From: JAKANT01 sp035502095
GTDB lineage: Bacteria; Pseudomonadota; Gammaproteobacteria; Burkholderiales; Burkholderiaceae_F
Direction of reading: 5' to 3'
Assembly: GCA_035502095.1 (NCBI GenBank)
Contig: DATJUX010000011.1
Span: forward strand, 62,001-126,000
Length of the DNA stretch: 64,000 nucleotides
Within the stretch, counting starts at the first letter, position 1. Every line of letters begins with the position of its first letter. This document shows positions 60,850-64,000 of this stretch, one piece after another. The notes beneath the pieces were generated by a model. It saw only the letters and a program-made list of their open reading frames with translations, was not told the DNA's origin and ran no database searches. The translations under genes were made by a program, and so were the position numbers.

Positions 60850-61857
60850 TCACGAGCGCGCGCGCGACCGGTCGGTTTTCCTGCCCCGCTGCGCAGGCAG
60901 GGCCCCCGCACGCTTGGCCCGGCGGCCGTAGAACTGCTCCACCCCGGCGCGATTTTCTTCCTGCGCCTGGCCGAGCATCCAGTCGACGAACTGGCGCACC
61001 GAGGGGCGCGCCATGGCACCGGGCTCGACGAGCAGGTAGTACGCACGCGCCGATCCGGTTACGGCCTTCAGCGGCGCGACCAGCTTGCCTTCGGCGAGCA
61101 ACCTGCGTGCGAGCGGTGTCGGCGCCAGCCCGACTCCCTGCCCGTTGATCGCGGCCTGCATCAGGTGGTCGATCGACGTGAAGCTCAACGATCCCGCCGG
61201 CTTGAGACCCGCCACGCCCTGCACTTCGAGCCAGACTTCCCACGTCGACCACGGTGCCACGCCGTCCGGCCGGTCGTAGTGCAGGAGCACGTGGCGCGCG
61301 AGATCGGCCGGCGCGCCGAGTCCGGGCCGCTCGAGCAGGCGCGGGCTGCAGACGACGATCACCTGCTCGCCGAACAGGCGCCGTGCCCCGGCGGGAGCGA
61401 GGTCCGGCGTGCAATAACGGATCGCGATGTCCACCTCTTCGCGCGCGAGATCGATCAGGCGGTTGTTGGCATCGATGCGGATGTCGATGTCCGGATGCCG
61501 GCTGCGGAAATCGTTCAGGCGCGGAATCAGCCACAGCGAAGCGAAGCCGATCGTCGTCGACAGCGTGAGCCGGCGCGCGCTGCCACCGTGAATGCGCACC
61601 GCCGCCTCCTGCAGCAGCCGCAGTGCGTCGGTCGCGGCCTGGTGGAAGTGGCGGCCGGCCTCGGTCAGCACTAGGGCGCGATGGCGGCGCTGGAACAGTG
61701 CAACCCCGAGATGCTCTTCGAGCCCCTTGATCTGGCGGCTGATCGCGGACTGGGTCAGGAACAGCTCCGCCGCCGCCTTGGTGAAGCTCAGATGTCGCGC
61801 GGCCGCATCGAAGCCGCGCACCAGGTCGAGGGGCGGAAGCCGGCGTTGCATTCGCAT
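60850..61857 (-). CDS. LysR-family regulator (GcvA-like)
   Basis: 335 aa. HTH LSFTKAAAELFLTQSAISRQIKGLEEHLGVALF, then an effector domain with TIGFASLWLIPRLNDFRSRHPDIDIRI, a pattern of the GcvA subgroup. The basic C-terminal tail (RRAKRAGALPAQRG...) is longer than usual. Convergent with rsgA (6-nt gap) and divergent from the small protein and YegD-like gene, which it may control. Confidence 0.87.
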   Translation of the reverse strand: MRMQRRLPPLDLVRGFDAAARHLSFTKAAAELFLTQSAISRQIKGLEEHLGVALFQRRHRALVLTEAGRHFHQAATDALRLLQEAAVRIHGGSARRLTLSTTIGFASLWLIPRLNDFRSRHPDIDIRIDANNRLIDLAREEVDIAIRYCTPDLAPAGARRLFGEQVIVVCSPRLLERPGLGAPADLARHVLLHYDRPDGVAPWSTWEVWLEVQGVAGLKPAGSLSFTSIDHLMQAAINGQGVGLAPTPLARRLLAEGKLVAPLKAVTGSARAYYLLVEPGAMARPSVRQFVDWMLGQAQEENRAGVEQFYGRRAKRAGALPAQRGRKTDRSRARS

Positions 61858-61978
61858 TCCTTTCGTGCATGCGACCGTTGCGAATCGATCGCTTGAGCGA
61901 CAGGGAGTATGGCGGGATCATGCCCGCGTTGCCAGCCGCAAATGCATGCAAGCGGTTCATCCGAAAAAGGAGCCGGCC

Positions 61979-62170
61979 ATGACCTCGAGGACCCCGACGC
62001 TGCGCGCGCGCCGTGTCGCGAGCGCGGGCTTGCAGCCGCGCGCAATCGAGCGGCTGGCGCGCTGGTGCGCCAGCCGCCTCGCGCGCCCGCTCTACCACCA
62101 TCTCGGCGCCTTCGATCTGGCGCGCTCGGGCCTCGCGGCCGAACTCCTGAACGGGAGGCGGCCGAGCTGA
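61979..62170 (+). CDS. Small basic protein divergent from the LysR regulator
   Basis: 63 aa with AAAGGAG 6-7 nt before the ATG. MTSRTPTLRARRVASAGLQP then LARWCASRLARPLYHHLGAF: two amphipathic helices, very Arg-rich. It resembles DUF1127-type small proteins in size and charge, but the core motif is not convincing. Possibly a target of the divergent regulator. Confidence 0.5.
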   Translation: MTSRTPTLRARRVASAGLQPRAIERLARWCASRLARPLYHHLGAFDLARSGLAAELLNGRRPS

Positions 62171-62251
62171 TCGGCGGTACCTACGCGAGATCTTCGCCGC
62201 GTACGCGGCCGAGGTGTCCGGTTTGCGGCCGCGGATCCGTCTTGCGCCCTC

Positions 62252-63463
62252 GTGACCTTCTGCGCGATCGATTTCGGCACCTCGAATTCGGCGCTCGCCT
62301 ATCCGCGCGCCGGCCGTCTGGCCCTCGCCGAACTCGAGCCGGGGTTTTCGACCATGCCTACCGCCGTCTTCTACGCGGCGGGAGAGGCGCGGTGCCACTA
62401 TGGTCGCGCCGCCGTCGCGGCCTACGTGGACGGCGTCGAGGGCCGGCTCATGCGGTCGCTCAAGAGCATTCTCGGCTCGGACCTGATGGAGGAATCGACC
62501 GAGATCGCCTCCGGACGCAACGTGCGCTACCTCGACGTCGTCACCGGTTACCTGCAGCACATGCGCGAGGTCGCGCAGCGCGAGTCGGGGTCGCCGCTGC
62601 GTCGCGCCGTCTTCGGTCGGCCGGTCTACTTCGTCGACGACGATCGCGTGCGCGACGCGCGCGCCCAGGAAACACTGGCCCGGGCCGCTCGCGCAGCGGG
62701 TTTCGAGACCATCGAGTTTGAGTTCGAGCCGATCGCGGCGGCGCGCGACTTCGAATCGCGTGCACGGCAGGAGACACTCGTGCTGGTCGCCGACATCGGC
62801 GGCGGCACCTCCGACTTCTCGCTGGTGCGCGTCGGACCGCGCCGACGCCATGCCGCGGACCGGCGCGGTGACATTCTCGCCAATCATGGCGTGCACGTCG
62901 CCGGGACCGACTTCGACCGCGCGGTGAATCTGGCCGCGATCCTGCCGCTCGCCGGACATCGTTCGCGCACGCCGCAGGGGCGCGAGGTGCCATCGAGCAT
63001 CTATTTCGACCTGGCCACCTGGCATCTGATCAACACCACCTATGCTCCGGGGCGCGTCGTCGAAATGCGCCGCATGCGGCCCACCTATGCCGACGCGACA
63101 ATGCACGCGCGGCTGCTGTCGATCCTCGGCCGCCGCCTCGGACATCAGCTCGCCGCGCGCGCCGAGCAGGCCAAGATCGACGTCGCCGAACGTGGCTCGG
63201 CTCGGATCGACCTTTGCGCCGTCGAGGCGCGCCTGACGGCGACACTCGATGCAGCCCGCCAGCATGCAGCGCTGGAGGCGAATTTCGAGCGCATCGTCGC
63301 CGCGGCGCGCGAGACGGTGCGCCGGGCACAGCTGACCGACGGGAGGGTGCAGGCGCTCTATTTCACCGGCGGTTCGACGGGGCTGCAGACACTGACGGCG
63401 CGCATCGCCAGGCAGTTTCCCGGTGCCGGGGCCGTCTACGGAAACCGGTCACGAGTGTGGTAA
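62252..63463 (+). CDS. yegD: YegD-type Hsp70-like protein, C terminus frameshifted
   Basis: 403 aa as read, GTG start. Actin-like ATPase motifs: FCAIDFGTSNSALAYP (phosphate 1), VLVADIGGGTSDFSLVRVG (phosphate 2), GTDFDRAVNL and YFTGGSTGL (adenosine). It has the Hsp70 nucleotide-binding fold without a substrate domain, as in E. coli YegD. After GAVYGNR the frame ends early (RVW-stop). The +1 frame continues TSVVSGLALAAQRRFA-stop at 63501, the expected YegD ending, so one base appears to be missing near 63449. The ATPase core is unaffected. Confidence 0.85.
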   Translation: MTFCAIDFGTSNSALAYPRAGRLALAELEPGFSTMPTAVFYAAGEARCHYGRAAVAAYVDGVEGRLMRSLKSILGSDLMEESTEIASGRNVRYLDVVTGYLQHMREVAQRESGSPLRRAVFGRPVYFVDDDRVRDARAQETLARAARAAGFETIEFEFEPIAAARDFESRARQETLVLVADIGGGTSDFSLVRVGPRRRHAADRRGDILANHGVHVAGTDFDRAVNLAAILPLAGHRSRTPQGREVPSSIYFDLATWHLINTTYAPGRVVEMRRMRPTYADATMHARLLSILGRRLGHQLAARAEQAKIDVAERGSARIDLCAVEARLTATLDAARQHAALEANFERIVAAARETVRRAQLTDGRVQALYFTGGSTGLQTLTARIARQFPGAGAVYGNRSRVW

Positions 63464-63517
63464 GCGGCCTTGCGCTGGCCGCGCAGCGGCGCTTCGCGTA
63501 AGCGCCGGAAGCGACAG

Positions 63518-63880
63518 CTAGATGCGATATTCGGCGAGCGCGCGCCGCAGGCGGCGATCCGCCCACCAGAGGCCCGCGAGCTTGCCCGAGACGCCAAGCG
63601 CGAACAGCGTGCTGGCGCCTGCCATGATCGACCCGACGCCATGGCCCTGGGGTCGCGGCGACACCACTTCGTAGCCGGCGAGCGCCGCCAGGCCGACGAG
63701 CAGGAACAGGCCCGCCATCGCCCAGCCGCGCGTATTGAGGCTCCGATTCAAATGGTGCTGGAGTCTGCGCACATCGCGCGAGTAGCCCGGCACGTTCAGC
63801 TCGACACGAAACACGCCGCGCCGCGCCCGTCGCGATGTCAGCGCGAGCAGTTCGGCCTGTGTCTGGATGCGTGTCGTCAT
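63518..63880 (-). CDS. Two-TM membrane protein of unknown function
   Basis: 120 aa. A soluble N terminus (TSRRARRGVFRVELNVPGYSRDVRRLQHHLN) and two hydrophobic helices (WAMAGLFLLVGLAALAGYEVV, GSIMAGASTLFALGVSGKLAGL) with a basic tail. No family recognised. The gene upstream on the same strand ends 15 nt before its start. Confidence 0.6.
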   Translation of the reverse strand: MTTRIQTQAELLALTSRRARRGVFRVELNVPGYSRDVRRLQHHLNRSLNTRGWAMAGLFLLVGLAALAGYEVVSPRPQGHGVGSIMAGASTLFALGVSGKLAGLWWADRRLRRALAEYRI

Positions 63881-63895
63881 GGGAGAGTCCCGTGT

Positions 63896-64000
63896 TTAGC
63901 GGGACGAATCCCGCGCTTTGCCAGTCAATCCCCAGCGGCGCAAACGATAGAGGCTGCCGCATACCGTGACCACGGCATAGGCGGGCGAATAGCACGTGAA
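63896..64000 (-). CDS. C-terminal end of an unidentified protein (cut by window edge)
   Basis: The last 34 codons of an open minus-strand frame: YAVVTVCGSLYRLRRWGLTGKARDSSR-stop. The spacing to the next gene (15 nt) suggests an operon. Too short to assign. Confidence 0.4.
   Translation of the reverse strand, partial: FTCYSPAYAVVTVCGSLYRLRRWGLTGKARDSSR

Noticed and set aside
60611..63265. An 884-codon minus-strand frame
   Set aside because: Spans parts of rsgA, LysR and YegD genes in antisense or wrong frame; none of its sequence resembles a protein domain.

Overview
The window looks like a chromosomal segment of a high-GC betaproteobacterium. The evidence is the style of its genes (RsgA, RarD, GcvA-type LysR, a sigma factor paired with a small zinc-binding partner, the betaproteobacterial form of LutABC, RquA) and codon use strongly biased to G/C at third positions. 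I cannot place it more finely from sequence alone. No tRNA, rRNA, CRISPR array, transposase or prophage was seen.

Layout. (1) 1-5600, minus strand: the edge of an aryl-polyene-type pigment cluster (flavin halogenase-like oxidoreductase, MipA/OmpV, COG4648 membrane protein, acyl-CoA synthetase, hotdog dehydratase, LolA-like protein, MMPL exporter). Every junction overlaps, and the cluster runs off the left edge. (2) 5761-9745, plus: hydroxyisobutyrate-dehydrogenase-like enzyme, sigma factor with zinc anti-sigma, and a VTT-membrane/FAD-disulfide-reductase fusion. (3) 9759-21237, minus: the centrepiece, an extracellular electron transfer locus. It encodes MtrC-, MtrA- and MtrB-like proteins, a CymA/NapC-type tetraheme quinol dehydrogenase, a monoheme cytochrome, a nine-heme/cytochrome-b fusion resembling Geobacter CbcL, an internally duplicated tetraheme cytochrome and a secreted helix-hairpin-helix protein. 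There are 38 CXXCH motifs in total, and an FNR-like box lies in front of the first gene. (4) 21267-25074: lutCBA (L-lactate oxidation) and a divergent FadR/LldR-type regulator with a perfect TGGTCTGACCA-centred operator. (5) 25166-27660: two 'rSAM/selenodomain-associated' glycosyltransferase-like proteins and a SelD-N-terminal-like flavoprotein. (6) 27783-31795: rquA and frdABCD, a rhodoquinone synthesis gene joined to a four-subunit fumarate reductase.

(7) 31.8-38.9 kb is an eroded stretch: a 79-bp palindromic repeat, a truncated S9 peptidase, a frameshifted 2TM gene, a glyoxalase-like scrap and a DUF6498 remnant. Between them are intact DUF1499, pirin, TPR and DUF302 genes and a glnS with a ~100-residue insertion. 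(8) 39.0-51.4 kb is mostly housekeeping: glpD/glpR divergent pair, thioredoxin-fold protein, PlsB-like acyltransferase, DUF427, beta-barrel protein, acyl-CoA ligase, fumC, cspA, gor. (9) 51.6-56.9 kb, plus: a possible FliA-type promoter, a small membrane protein, a subtilase ending in eight GLVLSE-type hexapeptides, and a GGDEF-EAL protein. (10) 56.9-64.0 kb: split chromate transporter, rarD, FKBP, rsgA, a GcvA-like regulator, a YegD-type Hsp70 homologue with a C-terminal frameshift, and membrane-protein genes cut by the right edge.

How it fits together (inference): lactate oxidised by LutABC would feed the quinone pool. Under low oxygen (FNR box) the CymA- and CbcL-like proteins would take electrons from quinol, pass them through periplasmic cytochromes to MtrA/MtrB and out to MtrC. 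RquA/FrdABCD would provide a second anaerobic sink, fumarate, through rhodoquinol.
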